In this document: piece by piece, positions 23,144 to 31,846 of the stretch
Position numbering within the stretch: the first letter of the stretch is position 1
Layout of the letters: each line of letters begins with the position of its first letter
Origin: Haloferula helveola
GTDB taxonomy: Bacteria; Verrucomicrobiota; Verrucomicrobiia; Verrucomicrobiales; Akkermansiaceae
Assembly (NCBI RefSeq): GCF_037076345.1
Contig: NZ_AP024702.1
Span: 3,286,001 to 3,350,000 of the forward strand
DNA: 64,000 nucleotides
Direction: 5' to 3'
Notes under the pieces: generated by a model
What the model saw: only the letters and a program-made list of their open reading frames with translations
Told to the model about the DNA's origin: nothing
Database searches by the model: none
Made by a program: the position numbers and the translations under genes

Positions 23144-24139
23144 TCAGGTCGGGTGAATTCTGAAGAAAGGGTCCCGACCGGGCTCGGCGGGGAGATCGGG
23201 ATGTCGGGGTTCGGGTTTTCCAGCAGTGCCGGAAGGACTGTTGTCGTTCTCCGGAACACCTTCCACGATGCCGTCCCAGAGCCTGCGGGCCTCGTCTGCA
23301 ATCCACGATGAAACGTCATCACGGGGCGCAGCCTCAGGAGCGTGACTTGGCCGCGCTTCGCTTCCGGGCTGCTGCGGAAGTTGCCAATCGGCCCTGAGGC
23401 CGAATGCCGCGGCACGTTCGCGAGCCGACCTGGCCTCGGGCGTCTCCATCACCCTTGCCATGAACCCCGCCCCGACCGGGGACTCCCACACCGACTCGGT
23501 GAATGGATCCCTTGCGACCGATCGCTCGAGACTTGAGGTACGGCGGGTCTGACGGTCGAGGAAGCCATCGAACTCGATGATCCTCTCGTGTTCCAGTCGG
23601 ACGGATTGCTGAAGTTCCCGGACACCGGCGAGGAACTGCTCGCGCACCTCGATGGCGCACTCCCTCGCGGCATTTCGGGTCTCCTGTTGCATCTGCTTGT
23701 TCAGATACCGGCATTCGTTCTCCAAATTGAGCCCCCTGACTTTGGCCCGCAACCAATCGCGTGTCGGCCACGGGGCCTTGTGAAAGAGGAGCCAAAGCAA
23801 CAGCAGCGCTATCAGAAAGACGACCAGCATGCAGAGGAAGAGAAATTGCCGGTCGGCCAGGAACCCTCTGACGGCGCTAAGGGTTCCCTCGTGGTGACCG
23901 CTCGCATACCCCTCAGAGTGCCCTCGCTGATAGCCAGCCTCATCACCGGCTTTGACGCCCTGCCGGCGTCCGACTTCTACCCCGCTGTCGTATCCGTCAC
24001 TGTATCCTTCCATGTACTTCGCGGCGTCCGCCCTCCTCGCACCCTCGATGAGCCCTCTCTCATGGGACTTCTTATGGACGAAGCCCACAAGCGCGAGAAT
24101 GCCGATGATGGCGACGACAAGCAGACATCCCTTATCCAT
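23144..24139 (-). CDS. Membrane protein with Gly/Tyr repeats and coiled coil, divergent from coupling protein
   Basis: A 331-residue protein with a first membrane helix at about 4-21 (GCLLVVAIIGILALVGFV). A periplasmic-size segment of repeating G-Y/H-x-x-G units (GYSDGYDSGVEVGRRQG, GYQRGHSEGYASGHHEG; about 44-86) follows, then a second helix at about 97-118 (FLFLCMLVVFLIALLLLWLLF). A coiled coil (about 135-200) and a disordered Pro-rich tail end the protein. The hairpin topology places repeats outside and coiled coil inside. No enzyme motif. It is head-to-head with the coupling protein gene, so a role in DNA transfer is inferred from position only. Confidence 0.6.
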   Translation of the reverse strand: MDKGCLLVVAIIGILALVGFVHKKSHERGLIEGARRADAAKYMEGYSDGYDSGVEVGRRQGVKAGDEAGYQRGHSEGYASGHHEGTLSAVRGFLADRQFLFLCMLVVFLIALLLLWLLFHKAPWPTRDWLRAKVRGLNLENECRYLNKQMQQETRNAARECAIEVREQFLAGVRELQQSVRLEHERIIEFDGFLDRQTRRTSSLERSVARDPFTESVWESPVGAGFMARVMETPEARSARERAAAFGLRADWQLPQQPGSEARPSHAPEAAPRDDVSSWIADEARRLWDGIVEGVPENDNSPSGTAGKPEPRHPDLPAEPGRDPFFRIHPT

Positions 24140-24292
24140 GCGGAGAATCCGGTTCAGGTCTTCGAGGCTTCCGGCAACTAACAGAACCCGTTAGAACCAC
24201 TATGGCACCAATTCGGGGGTGGCAAATACCGAAGTCAGGAATTCCTCCCATGCCACCTTGCTGCCGCGTTTGACATCCCCGATCGCAACCGG

Positions 24293-25855
24293 TTGCATCC
24301 CGCGATGCTCGACGCGTTCAGAGGCAGGAAACCCGGAAAAGAGCCGGCCCCCGGTGACCCGATCCTCGGCGACCTGCTGCGCGGCGAAGAAGGGCGGCGT
24401 CACGGCGAGAGCTATTCGGACAGGAACTATTTCGAGGATCCCGAACGTCTGGCGCAGTCCGGATTCACGGACCGGGCGGGGGACAACTTTCTCGGCGTTA
24501 TCGGGGGCACAACCAAGCTGGAACCCCGCCTCGACGGGCGGGTGGAACCGGTCACGCGTGGCGGAACTTTGGTCGGAAGCCGGGACGACCGTCACCGCAT
24601 GCTCGTCGCCGGATCAAGGTCCGGAAAGGGACGTTGCGTGCTCATCCCTGAACTCCTCACCTACGCGGGCTCGATGGTTGTTCTCGATGTCAAAGGCGAG
24701 AACGCGGCGGTCACGGCGCGCTTCCGCGCGGAGACCCTCGGGCAGGACGTCCACGTGCTGGATCCCTTCCATGTCACACCCGGGCACTGCGCGCCCTATC
24801 GGACCGGCTTCAATCCGCTGGCGATGCTTGACCCGCTCAGTCCGACACTTGTCGAGGATGCGGGTCTCATCGCGGATGCCCTGATCGTTCCTCAGGACAG
24901 CAAGGACTCCCATTGGGACGAAACCGCGAAGGCCTTCATCGAGGGGGTGATCCTGCACGTCGCCTGTGGGGAGTATTTCGAGGACGAACGCTCGCTGGTG
25001 ACGGTCGGGGAGTTGATCGCCGGCAAGCAAGGGCCACTCAAACTTTTGTTCGAAGAGATGGAGGAGGAAGGCGGGCCGGACAACCGGGTGGCCGCTGCGG
25101 CCCAGGCGCTTGTCGACATGGGGGACAACGAACGGGGCTCGGTGCTGTCCAACGCCCGCAAGAATCTGAAGTTCCTCGACTACGACTCGATGCACGCGTC
25201 GCTCGGTGCGGACGGATTCTCGCTGGCCGATCTCAAGAAGAAGCCGACGACTGTGTATATGGTGCTGCCTGCGACGCGCATGGCGACCTGCCGCCAGTGG
25301 CTCCGGCTCTTCGTCAACATGACGCTCGCCGCCATCGAACGCTCCCACGCGCGGCCGGAGCACGCGGTCCAGATGCTCCTCGACGAAATGCCCGTGCTGG
25401 GGACGATGAAGGAGTTGGAAAGTGCCATCGGCCAGATGGCGGGGCTGGGCCTGAGGATCACGTCGGTGCTGCAGGACCTCGGACAGCTGAAAGCGCTCTA
25501 TGGGGATCGCTTCGAGACGTTCATGGGCAACAGCGGCGTGCTCCAGTTCTTCGGCAACGTCGATTACTTCACCTCCGAGTGGGTGAGCAAGTATCTGGGG
25601 AGCACGACGATCCGCTTGGAAGAGCGCGGAGCCAATTCGATCGAGTCACGAAGCAAGGGTGCCAGTGCCAAGAGCTATCGCAACCATGTGCAGAACCTCA
25701 TGACTCCCGAGGAAGTGCGCCGCTACTTCGCCCGGGACGACCGTTTCAACCGCCAGCTGGTCTGCATTCCGGGCAGGCGGCCGTACATTCTCCAACGCGC
25801 CAACTACGACCAGCACGAGTTCTTCGCCGGACGGTACGACCAATGGCGGGTCTGA
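24293..25855 (+). CDS. Type IV coupling protein (TraG/VirD4 family), N-terminus uncertain
   Basis: A cytoplasmic DNA-pump ATPase that brings relaxase-bound DNA to a secretion channel. Walker A is VAGSRSGKGR (near residue 107), the TraG motif is VVLDVKGENA, Walker B is MLLDEMPVLG (near residue 365), with FFGNVDYFTSEWVSKYLG and the C-terminal LVCIPGRRPYIL. No N-terminal membrane helices are visible, so this is the short, soluble type. The start given is a TTG. The same frame stays open and protein-like back to 24203 but has no start there. An ATG at 24202 in the adjacent frame would join it if the GGGGG run at 24214-24218 had one G fewer, so a frameshift or a sequencing error is possible. Confidence 0.88.
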   Translation: MHPAMLDAFRGRKPGKEPAPGDPILGDLLRGEEGRRHGESYSDRNYFEDPERLAQSGFTDRAGDNFLGVIGGTTKLEPRLDGRVEPVTRGGTLVGSRDDRHRMLVAGSRSGKGRCVLIPELLTYAGSMVVLDVKGENAAVTARFRAETLGQDVHVLDPFHVTPGHCAPYRTGFNPLAMLDPLSPTLVEDAGLIADALIVPQDSKDSHWDETAKAFIEGVILHVACGEYFEDERSLVTVGELIAGKQGPLKLLFEEMEEEGGPDNRVAAAAQALVDMGDNERGSVLSNARKNLKFLDYDSMHASLGADGFSLADLKKKPTTVYMVLPATRMATCRQWLRLFVNMTLAAIERSHARPEHAVQMLLDEMPVLGTMKELESAIGQMAGLGLRITSVLQDLGQLKALYGDRFETFMGNSGVLQFFGNVDYFTSEWVSKYLGSTTIRLEERGANSIESRSKGASAKSYRNHVQNLMTPEEVRRYFARDDRFNRQLVCIPGRRPYILQRANYDQHEFFAGRYDQWRV

Positions 25856-25870
25856 AGGTCCCGTCGTGCG

Positions 25871-26530
25871 TCAGGCCCTCGATGGATCGAGATCGAGGTC
25901 GGCCGGGCTACCTCCCGCCGGCCCGAGCTGCAACAGCATGTTGGCGTTCTCGACCACCTTGCGGGCTCGTGCCATCCCGTGGATGGAGGTCAGCTTCACG
26001 CTCCGCGAGTCGTCGATGACGAGCATCAGCTGCTGGCCCTCCTTCTGGATTTCGTTTTCGGCCTTGTCGAGGGGCTGGATTGCGAAGCTCAGGGTATGAT
26101 CGAGTTCCACCCTGATTTCGGGAACCCATCCGCCCGCTTTCAGTTCGGTTTCGGATTTGACGACCCTCAGGCGCCTGCCGAACAGAATCCGCGTCAGATT
26201 CCGCCCCGACCGTGTTTCGTAAAACCAGACGAGCCTCAGGAGCAGGAGGATGGCATACAATCCGGAGTGCGCGTAGTCATCCTTCCCCAAGAGCTTTCGG
26301 AAAACCGGAGTGAGGATGGGCGAGTCCCCCTCACTGAGCATTGCCAGTCCGAAATCAACGACCGCGACAAGAACCAATAGCTTCCAGATGCCGACGAGTG
26401 GGTCGAACAGAAACTTGGTGAGAGTCTCCAGGCGCCACGTCGGCAGCACCTTCGTCGAGAGGACGATCTTTTTCCCCCGTCGGCTGACTCCGGGCCAGCT
26501 ATGGACGCGCGGGTCGCGGATGACACTCAT
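25871..26530 (-). CDS. Membrane protein of unknown function
   Basis: A 219-residue protein. Two membrane helices are predicted, at about 48-66 (IWKLLVLVAVVDFGLAML) and about 90-107 (GLYAILLLLRLVWFY), followed by a cytoplasmic domain of about 110 residues with LRVVKSETELKAGGWVPEIRVELDH and QLMLVIDDSRSVKLTSIHGMARARKV. I do not recognise it. It is translationally coupled to the coiled-coil gene upstream (ATGA, 26527-26530) and converges on the coupling-protein gene with 15 bases between stops. Confidence 0.6.
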   Translation of the reverse strand: MSVIRDPRVHSWPGVSRRGKKIVLSTKVLPTWRLETLTKFLFDPLVGIWKLLVLVAVVDFGLAMLSEGDSPILTPVFRKLLGKDDYAHSGLYAILLLLRLVWFYETRSGRNLTRILFGRRLRVVKSETELKAGGWVPEIRVELDHTLSFAIQPLDKAENEIQKEGQQLMLVIDDSRSVKLTSIHGMARARKVVENANMLLQLGPAGGSPADLDLDPSRA

Positions 26531-27030
26531 CTGCCGCGGCCTTCGGAGGCTTCCCTGAAATTTTCCCGAAGGTGACGACGGCTGGCGATGTCGTTGAATG
26601 CCTCCTTGTGGCTCTTGTCGCCTTCGATCCTGGCGAGAAACTTGCGACGCTCTTCGTCGGCTTTCTCACGCGCTCTCGCGAGCTCGGTCTGAACTTTCCG
26701 GGCGTATTCGGCCTCGGCATCCCGCCGCGCGGCCTTGTTCAGTTCGTCGCGGGAAGGGCCCGGTGCCCACTTTGGTTTCGGAGCGTTGGAGGCTTCCTTG
26801 ACCCTCCGGTCGAGAGCTTCCCTTGCCAGCTCCTTGACCTCGCGGTCACGGTTCCTGTCGAGATCCTTGCCGAGGTCTTCCAGCTTTGCCTTCTCCCGCT
26901 TCTCAAGCCGCTCGTAGGCCCGTTTTACCAGGGGCCGGTTCATCTCGTCGATCCGCCGCCGGATCCGGATCTCCTCAATTTCGCGCGCGGCTTCGTCGAA
27001 GCGGGGCTTGATGGGCTCGATGTCTTGCAT
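26527..27030 (-). CDS. Highly charged coiled-coil protein
   Basis: A 167-residue protein, almost entirely Glu, Arg, Lys and Ala: FDEAAREIEEIRIRRRIDEMN, YERLEKREKAKLEDLGKDLD, then a Pro-rich break (APKPKWAPGPSRDEL, about 83-98), then a second coil (EYARKVQTELARAREKADEER). No catalytic motif. It is in one transcript with the membrane protein 25871-26530. Such proteins near coupling proteins may be scaffolds or DNA-binding accessory factors; that is inference. Confidence 0.6.
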   Translation of the reverse strand: MQDIEPIKPRFDEAAREIEEIRIRRRIDEMNRPLVKRAYERLEKREKAKLEDLGKDLDRNRDREVKELAREALDRRVKEASNAPKPKWAPGPSRDELNKAARRDAEAEYARKVQTELARAREKADEERRKFLARIEGDKSHKEAFNDIASRRHLRENFREASEGRGR

Positions 27031-27085
27031 TCCGAACGAAGAACGTGCTACGATAAGAAGTTAGATTTGGCAGAGGAGATTGGGA

Positions 27086-27352
27086 ATGCGGGATGAGGAA
27101 ATCAAGCTTGAGAAGCACGTGATGGAGTTGACGGCGAGGGCCGAGTGGATTGCGGCGGAAGCTTTCGCACAGATGGAACGCGAGGGCGCCGGAGGCGCGG
27201 TCGGAGCGATCGCCATGCTGCTGGGGGGCGTGATCCTCCCGATGCCCGACTTCGAATTGGACGAGCAGCTCGAGCTGATCGATCTGATGGAAACACTGGC
27301 GGCCGAACGCCGGAAGAAGCTCCTCGAAGCGGGGCTCCTCCCGGCTGCCTGA
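27086..27352 (+). CDS. Small hypothetical protein
   Basis: An 88-residue mostly helical acidic protein (VMELTARAEWIAAEAFAQME, then a Gly/Ala-rich IAMLLGGVILPMPDF stretch, then ELIDLMETLAAERRKKLLEAG). The ATG at 27086 has AGGAG about 8 bases upstream; a TTG six bases earlier is less likely. Divergent from the coiled-coil gene at 27030. The central hydrophobic part is too short and Pro-broken for a confident membrane helix. No family recognised. Confidence 0.5.
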   Translation: MRDEEIKLEKHVMELTARAEWIAAEAFAQMEREGAGGAVGAIAMLLGGVILPMPDFELDEQLELIDLMETLAAERRKKLLEAGLLPAA

Positions 27353-27370
27353 CGGAGATGGACGCAGGCG

Positions 27371-27553
27371 TCACCTGCCTCCACGCCCGGGCCGCTGACC
27401 GGACTGCTCGCGCAGGTTGGCCTCGAAGCGTTCCCTCTCGCCACGCAGCCGCTCGATGAGCGCGATGCGGTGAGCCGGGGGAACCGGCTTGGCATAGTCG
27501 CGGACCAGCCCGTCGACTTCCTCGGGTTTGAATTCGGTTCGTTGCTTTTTCAT
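27371..27553 (-). CDS. Small protein coupled to the ECF sigma factor
   Basis: A 60-residue basic protein (EFKPEEVDGLVRDYAKPVPP, then HRIALIERLRGERERFEANLRE). The start overlaps the stop of the sigma-factor gene by ATGA, so it is co-translated. An anti-sigma or accessory role is a reasonable guess from position, but it has no membrane helix and no zinc-binding anti-sigma motif. Confidence 0.5.
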   Translation of the reverse strand: MKKQRTEFKPEEVDGLVRDYAKPVPPAHRIALIERLRGERERFEANLREQSGQRPGRGGR

Positions 27554-28116
27554 GACGTCTGTTGCCGGGTTGAGTTCAGATGGTCGGCGAATGCTTGCCG
27601 CGCCCCTGCAATCCAGTCACCGACCGTGCTTGCGGGCTTGCCCATGATGCCGGCAACTTCCTGGAAGGTGTGACCGCACCATGCGTGGAGCCAGAGCGCT
27701 TCCTCGTGTTCCGGCGGAAGGCAAACGGGAAACTCGGTGAAGAACCGCCTCCTGAACTCCGCCTGCTCACGCTCGGTGAAAGGTTCGGAGATACCGCTGC
27801 CCGATCCGGATTCGGGTGTATCCTCGACGAATGCCAGCGGATCACGACGCAGCTTCCTGTAGTGGTCGATGAACAGATGCCGGGCCTTGCGGCGCAGCGC
27901 GGCGATGTCTCCGATCCGGTCCGGGCTGAAACGGTGCAGCACATACACCCAGAGGTCGCTGTGCAGATTCTCGGCGTCCTGCCGGTTCCGCGTCAGCGAG
28001 TGCAGGAAGTTCAGCAAATACGAACCGTGGGCTTCGATGGACCGCTCGACCATCTCCATCTTCTCGTCGAACGAGGGATGGTGCGAGGCGGCCTCGGGTG
28101 GGGCGGCTTGGCTCAT
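27550..28116 (-). CDS. ECF-type RNA polymerase sigma factor
   Basis: A 188-residue sigma-70-family factor. Region 2 is around residues 30-95: LLNFLHSLTRNRQDAENLHSDLWVYVL with the region 2.3/2.4-like ALRRKARHLFIDHYRKLRRD. A linker rich in Glu/Ser/Gly leads to region 4 (about 135-185): LPPEHEEALWLHAWCGHTFQEVAGIMGKPASTVGDWIAGARQAF, where FQEVAGIMG and STVGDWI form the HTH. It would redirect RNA polymerase to its own promoters, probably those of the island. It is encoded between two small genes (28123-28455 upstream with a 6-base gap, 27371-27553 downstream overlapping). Confidence 0.85.
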   Translation of the reverse strand: MSQAAPPEAASHHPSFDEKMEMVERSIEAHGSYLLNFLHSLTRNRQDAENLHSDLWVYVLHRFSPDRIGDIAALRRKARHLFIDHYRKLRRDPLAFVEDTPESGSGSGISEPFTEREQAEFRRRFFTEFPVCLPPEHEEALWLHAWCGHTFQEVAGIMGKPASTVGDWIAGARQAFADHLNSTRQQTS

Positions 28117-28122
28117 CGCAGC

Positions 28123-28455
28123 TCAGCGTCCGCCTCTTCCCTCGTTGCGGTCAACCTCAAGTCCCCGCTCCAGCCGGTGCTGCTCAAGGTAGGATTTGAG
28201 GCTCATTCCCAGATCACGCTCGAACAGTTTTCCGATCTCCTGTTTGGCCTCCTGCTCGCTGATGCCCTTGCCCGCGGCGTAGCCGAGGCTCAGATCCTTC
28301 AGCTTGTTCGAATAGCGACCGTAATCGTCGATGCTGTCCTGAATCCGGGAGACCATCTTTCGCTCGGTTGCCGACTGCGCCGGCACCTCGGCTTGGCGCG
28401 GTTGACGGACTTCGGGACCGGGCTGGCGCTGCTGGGGAATGGTTGAGTTGTTCAT
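28123..28455 (-). CDS. Small hypothetical protein, first gene of the sigma-factor operon
   Basis: A 110-residue protein with a Gln/Pro-rich N-terminus (about 1-30), then a helical core MVSRIQDSIDDYGRYSNKLKDLS and GISEQEAKQEIGKLFERDLGMSLKSYLEQH, ending in a basic tail. No signal or membrane segment. Six bases separate it from the sigma-factor start, so it shares that transcript. Function unknown. Confidence 0.5.
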   Translation of the reverse strand: MNNSTIPQQRQPGPEVRQPRQAEVPAQSATERKMVSRIQDSIDDYGRYSNKLKDLSLGYAAGKGISEQEAKQEIGKLFERDLGMSLKSYLEQHRLERGLEVDRNEGRGGR

Positions 28456-28618
28456 AGTTTCACATTCAAGGACGAATGCCGGGGCACCGGCAAACGGAAC
28501 AAAATCGAAAATCTTCGGGTCGCCCGGCTTCCTTCAGGCTGCTTGGGCCGCACTCCAAAGCGCGGAGGGCCCTGTAATGGCGGAATTCCGGATTCTGTGA
28601 ACAATCGCTCCATTCGGG

Positions 28619-29968
28619 ATGAACTTCGAGTTGAGCAATAGGGAGACCGCGATGCTGATATGCGTCGCCGTTTTCATTCTGGTCATGATGTGGCGCTACA
28701 AGTCGGTGAGGCGCTCGCTCCAATCCGTCGGCCGGCAAGCGCTGAAGTGGAAACTCGCCTCCACCGCATTGCTGGGATGGGCTTGGATCAGCCTCGGGGT
28801 AGCCCTCCTGTCTCACGTCGGATTCTGGGAGGTCTCGCTGATGAAGGAGACGGTCTTGTGGGCGTTGTTGCCGGGAACTGCCATCGCATTTCGAGGGCTG
28901 GGCAAGGAGGATCCGAATGATGCGTTCCGATCAGTGGTCTCTGACCAACTGAAGTTGTCGGCGTTGATTGTGTTCTACGCGAATCTGCGGGCACTTCCCT
29001 TGCTTGGCGAACTCCTGCTGATTCCCTCTATGGCGATCATCGGGGTTTCAATGGCGATCGCAGAGGGGGAGGATCGCTTTGCAATCCTCCGACAACCTCT
29101 GCAGGGCTTGGCATCTCTCGTCGGGTTCGCCTTGCTGATCTTCGTGTCGATTGATGTCTTCGCCAATCCGGCGGCCTACTTCACCACGGCGACTCTCAAG
29201 TCGCTGTTGATGCCTCCGCTGCTAATTGGCTGGGCCATTCCCTTCGGCTATGGGGTGGGACTGATCGGTGCCTACGAAGTTCTTTGGGTGCGCCAGAAGG
29301 TCGGAGGCAAGCAGCCGCCCGATCTCCGTTTCTACTCGATGCTGAAGGCGTTCGAGCTGGCAGGGTTCAATGCGGGTCGTGTCGGTCGAATGACCAGACT
29401 GATGGCGGGCCGGGCGCGATGGGCGAAATCCCACGAGGAATTGGACGATCTCTACAGCGCCCTCCGGGAAACGCTGCTGGACCCGGACAACAAGGACTCG
29501 CGTGACTTCATGTGGCCGAAAGCCAAGCCTTTGCCGGGCGAGGTACGCTTCGGTTCGCTGGGTGAGTATCTTGAAGTGGCAACTCCGGTGTTCGAGCAAT
29601 CGGTAGATCTCTGGCTGACGACCGTTGAGACCTTCCAACGAACCTCTGGTGGTGGAGAGCCTCCCCCGGATCTCATCGCTCCTTCCGAGTTGGAGGCATT
29701 CCTCAGAAGCGGGTGGCCGACAGCGGAACACATCGACAGGGCAATCAACGACATAAACCTGCCTCCCGAAGCCGGAATCCGCTTCGACCGGGAGCTCGAA
29801 TCGTTCTGTGCGGAACTCCAACAGATCTTCTGGTACTACTCGCCGGAGAACACCTCGTGCACCCAACCTCCGCGACGAGGTTACCTTGTCTTCAGCAGTT
29901 ATCGCTCTGCTACGAAACAGTTCGACCGCTTGATTCTCGCGGCGAAAAAGCTCACGGCATCGAATTAG
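28619..29968 (+). CDS. Multi-pass membrane protein with soluble C-terminal domain
   Basis: A 449-residue protein. I count about five membrane segments in the first 230 residues: 10-25 (AMLICVAVFILVMMW), 48-68 (ALLGWAWISLGVALLSHV), 128-150 (LPLLGELLLIPSMAIIGVSMAIA), 166-185 (LVGFALLIFVSIDVF) and 200-222 (LLIGWAIPFGYGVGLIGAY). A cytoplasmic domain of about 220 residues follows, rich in helices (FYSMLKAFELAGFNAGRVGRM, ELESFCAELQQIFWYYS). I do not recognise the family. It stands alone on the plus strand, its mobility role unknown. Confidence 0.6.
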   Translation: MNFELSNRETAMLICVAVFILVMMWRYKSVRRSLQSVGRQALKWKLASTALLGWAWISLGVALLSHVGFWEVSLMKETVLWALLPGTAIAFRGLGKEDPNDAFRSVVSDQLKLSALIVFYANLRALPLLGELLLIPSMAIIGVSMAIAEGEDRFAILRQPLQGLASLVGFALLIFVSIDVFANPAAYFTTATLKSLLMPPLLIGWAIPFGYGVGLIGAYEVLWVRQKVGGKQPPDLRFYSMLKAFELAGFNAGRVGRMTRLMAGRARWAKSHEELDDLYSALRETLLDPDNKDSRDFMWPKAKPLPGEVRFGSLGEYLEVATPVFEQSVDLWLTTVETFQRTSGGGEPPPDLIAPSELEAFLRSGWPTAEHIDRAINDINLPPEAGIRFDRELESFCAELQQIFWYYSPENTSCTQPPRRGYLVFSSYRSATKQFDRLILAAKKLTASN

Positions 29969-30118
29969 GGAGCCTTCTCGAATTCGCCCCGCATGGGAGC
30001 TTCGGCACTCCAGTCGGGACACAAAGCTGCTCTTGGGAGCGTCACGAATTCCGAAGGGTGGATCAACGGGGCGTGCTGGCAACTGGTGATGCACTTCACG
30101 CTTGGACCCAGGCCCGCT

Positions 30119-30484
30119 TCAGGAGGCGCCTTGGCTCATGAACTGGAGCAAAGGAATCCTCGACTCAGAATGCAATTTGTATGGTTGGTAGGGCGCATAC
30201 TCCTGGTAGCTTCTGTAAGGCTTGTAGCTCTTGTACGATTTGTAGGGCTCATAGGCCGCGTAGACGGGCAAAGTCTGGGCCAAATAGCCGGCTCGATTGC
30301 CATCATGATCCCAGACAATGCCGTCTTGGAACCAACCCAGATGCTTCCCGTTGAAGCCGTATATGTGCTCATCTGAAAGGTAGGCCACTGGAGTTCCTCC
30401 CCAAGTGTAGATCGTGTGATCGTCGTCAACATCGATGTAGACCACTGGCTCACCGCTAGGGTCGTATAGAGTGACTTCTGCCAT
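30119..30484 (-). CDS. 4-fold beta flower protein
   Basis: A 121-residue protein from the ATG at 30484. The first 80 residues form short repeating strands: VTLYDPSGEPVVYIDVDDD, TIYTWGGTPVAYLSDEHIYGF, KHLGWFQDGIVWDHDGNRAGYL. This is the pattern of the 4-fold beta flower family. The tail (about 85-108) is a low-complexity run of Tyr/Pro/Lys units (YEPYKSYKSYKPYRSYQEYAP), also seen in family members. No enzymatic function is known. It has no signal peptide. Confidence 0.82.
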   Translation of the reverse strand: MAEVTLYDPSGEPVVYIDVDDDHTIYTWGGTPVAYLSDEHIYGFNGKHLGWFQDGIVWDHDGNRAGYLAQTLPVYAAYEPYKSYKSYKPYRSYQEYAPYQPYKLHSESRIPLLQFMSQGAS

Positions 30485-30590
30485 GGGTGCGTCTGAGATG
30501 GGATTCGGATTTCTGCCGAAAAGTGCAATCGGTTCGAGGGGGCGTCGGAAATCACTCGACGCCCCGACACTAGCTTTCCGTCCGATCCGC

Positions 30591-31310
30591 TCAAGCCCGA
30601 TCGGCGAGAGATGAGGGTGCAACCGGCACAGCCGGACTCAACCTGTAGAAGCCTCTCCGGTCCGACTCGATGACCTCGCGCCACGCGGGGTGCCGCTTGA
30701 AGAGGTTCGACATCGAGAAACACTCCGATCCGGCATCCCGAAGCAGAGCCTTGCCGCTTTGCCACGGTTCGCCACGGGCGGTTGCCTCGGCCAGTAGGGC
30801 GATCACACCTGCCTGAATCGGTCCGAACCGGTGCGTGCGCCCGGCGATCCGGACGGAACGATAGCCTGGATCGAAATCAACCTGTCCGCCGGCAGCGGCA
30901 GTCTCGGGAGCAACCTTTTTGCGAAGTCTCGTGATTCCCGGGAAAAGTCTCTCGAACCGTCGCCGTTCGGTTTCGAGGACTACCAGCTCGTCGAGATCGA
31001 CGATCACGTCGTCTTTGACTTCGGGAAGCCGGAAGTTCCTCTCGCCTTCGAAGGGGATGAATTCCCGCAGCGGGATCCATCCGTTCCGGAACAGTCTCCG
31101 GCACTGCGGTCCGGAGAACCGGATGTAGCCCTCCCAATGTTCGAAGGCCGGGGTGGATGAGGCGTCGATCACGGTCATGACCGGCAGCCAGACGGCAGCC
31201 GTCAGTTGGCTGCCGATCAGCCATTGCCGGATATCCGAGCGGTCCGCCGACCATCGGCGTTCCAGATCGTTGAGGGTATGAAACAGTCTTTCGGGAAACT
31301 CCAGGGACAC
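30591..31310 (-). CDS. Winged-helix-like protein with GTG start
   Basis: A 239-residue protein. I start it at GTG 31310 because AAGGAG lies seven bases upstream and the sequence becomes protein-like there (SLEFPERLFHTLNDLERRW); the frame upstream to 31547 is Pro/Arg/Ser-rich noise. The middle has LFRNGWIPLREFIPFEGE and DVIVDLDELVVLETERRRFERLFPGI. The C-terminal 80 residues (FGPIQAGVIALLAEATARG, then GSECFSMSNLFKRHPAWREVI and GFYRLSP) look like a winged helix. DNA binding is therefore likely but unproven. No family name is offered. Confidence 0.6.
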   Translation of the reverse strand: MSLEFPERLFHTLNDLERRWSADRSDIRQWLIGSQLTAAVWLPVMTVIDASSTPAFEHWEGYIRFSGPQCRRLFRNGWIPLREFIPFEGERNFRLPEVKDDVIVDLDELVVLETERRRFERLFPGITRLRKKVAPETAAAGGQVDFDPGYRSVRIAGRTHRFGPIQAGVIALLAEATARGEPWQSGKALLRDAGSECFSMSNLFKRHPAWREVIESDRRGFYRLSPAVPVAPSSLADRA

Positions 31311-31642
31311 GATGTAACTCCTTTTTCTTATCGTTGGTTCGAAACGCAGCGGAGAATCAGTGGAAGGGGCTGGATAGGACGAATGGGTGGTCCGAGTCAA
31401 TGGGGTGTGACCGGTGCGAGGAGGGTGATGGCTGCCGATCGGCGGAGATCCGCTACGGGCCTCCGTTCGGGCGAGGAATGCGGGAGCATGACGGAACGGC
31501 CGCCCTCCTCCCGGTGGCCCTTCGCGGAGATCTCCGAGCCCGCTCACCTTCCACGTCTCATCCTGTCACCCACCCACCACCGGGCGCTCACCAACCGGGT
31601 TCATGCATTCTTCCTTCATCAAACCAACGAAAGGACATTCCC
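31311..31642. promoter_or_regulatory. Divergent spacer upstream of the ArdC-recombinase gene run
   Basis: No convincing gene. It holds the AAGGAG site for the minus-strand GTG gene at its left end and AAAGGA (about 31630) for the plus-strand gene at 31643. I see no clear promoter boxes or long palindromes. Confidence 0.4.
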
Positions 31643-31846
31643 ATGGACCACCCCGAACTCGACCAAGTCGAAGAACTGCCGGCACGTGACCTCTTGAGGC
31701 TCCCGCTGCCGGCGATCAACATCCTGCTCAGAAGCGCCGAGGAGGCAACGAAGCGTGCCCGGTCTCGCGAGAACTGGCTGCGCGCCATCCGCGAGGAAAA
31801 GGCGAAGATCGAGACCGAAACCCGCATCTCGCGAGGTGAGGCATGA
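31643..31846 (+). CDS. Small helical protein
   Basis: A 67-residue protein with an AAAGGA box eight bases before the ATG. It reads LDQVEELPARDLLRLPLPAINILLRSAEEATKRARSRENWL and is predicted to be two helices. Its stop overlaps the next start (ATGA, 31843-31846). No family recognised; it opens the plus-strand accessory gene run. Confidence 0.55.
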   Translation: MDHPELDQVEELPARDLLRLPLPAINILLRSAEEATKRARSRENWLRAIREEKAKIETETRISRGEA

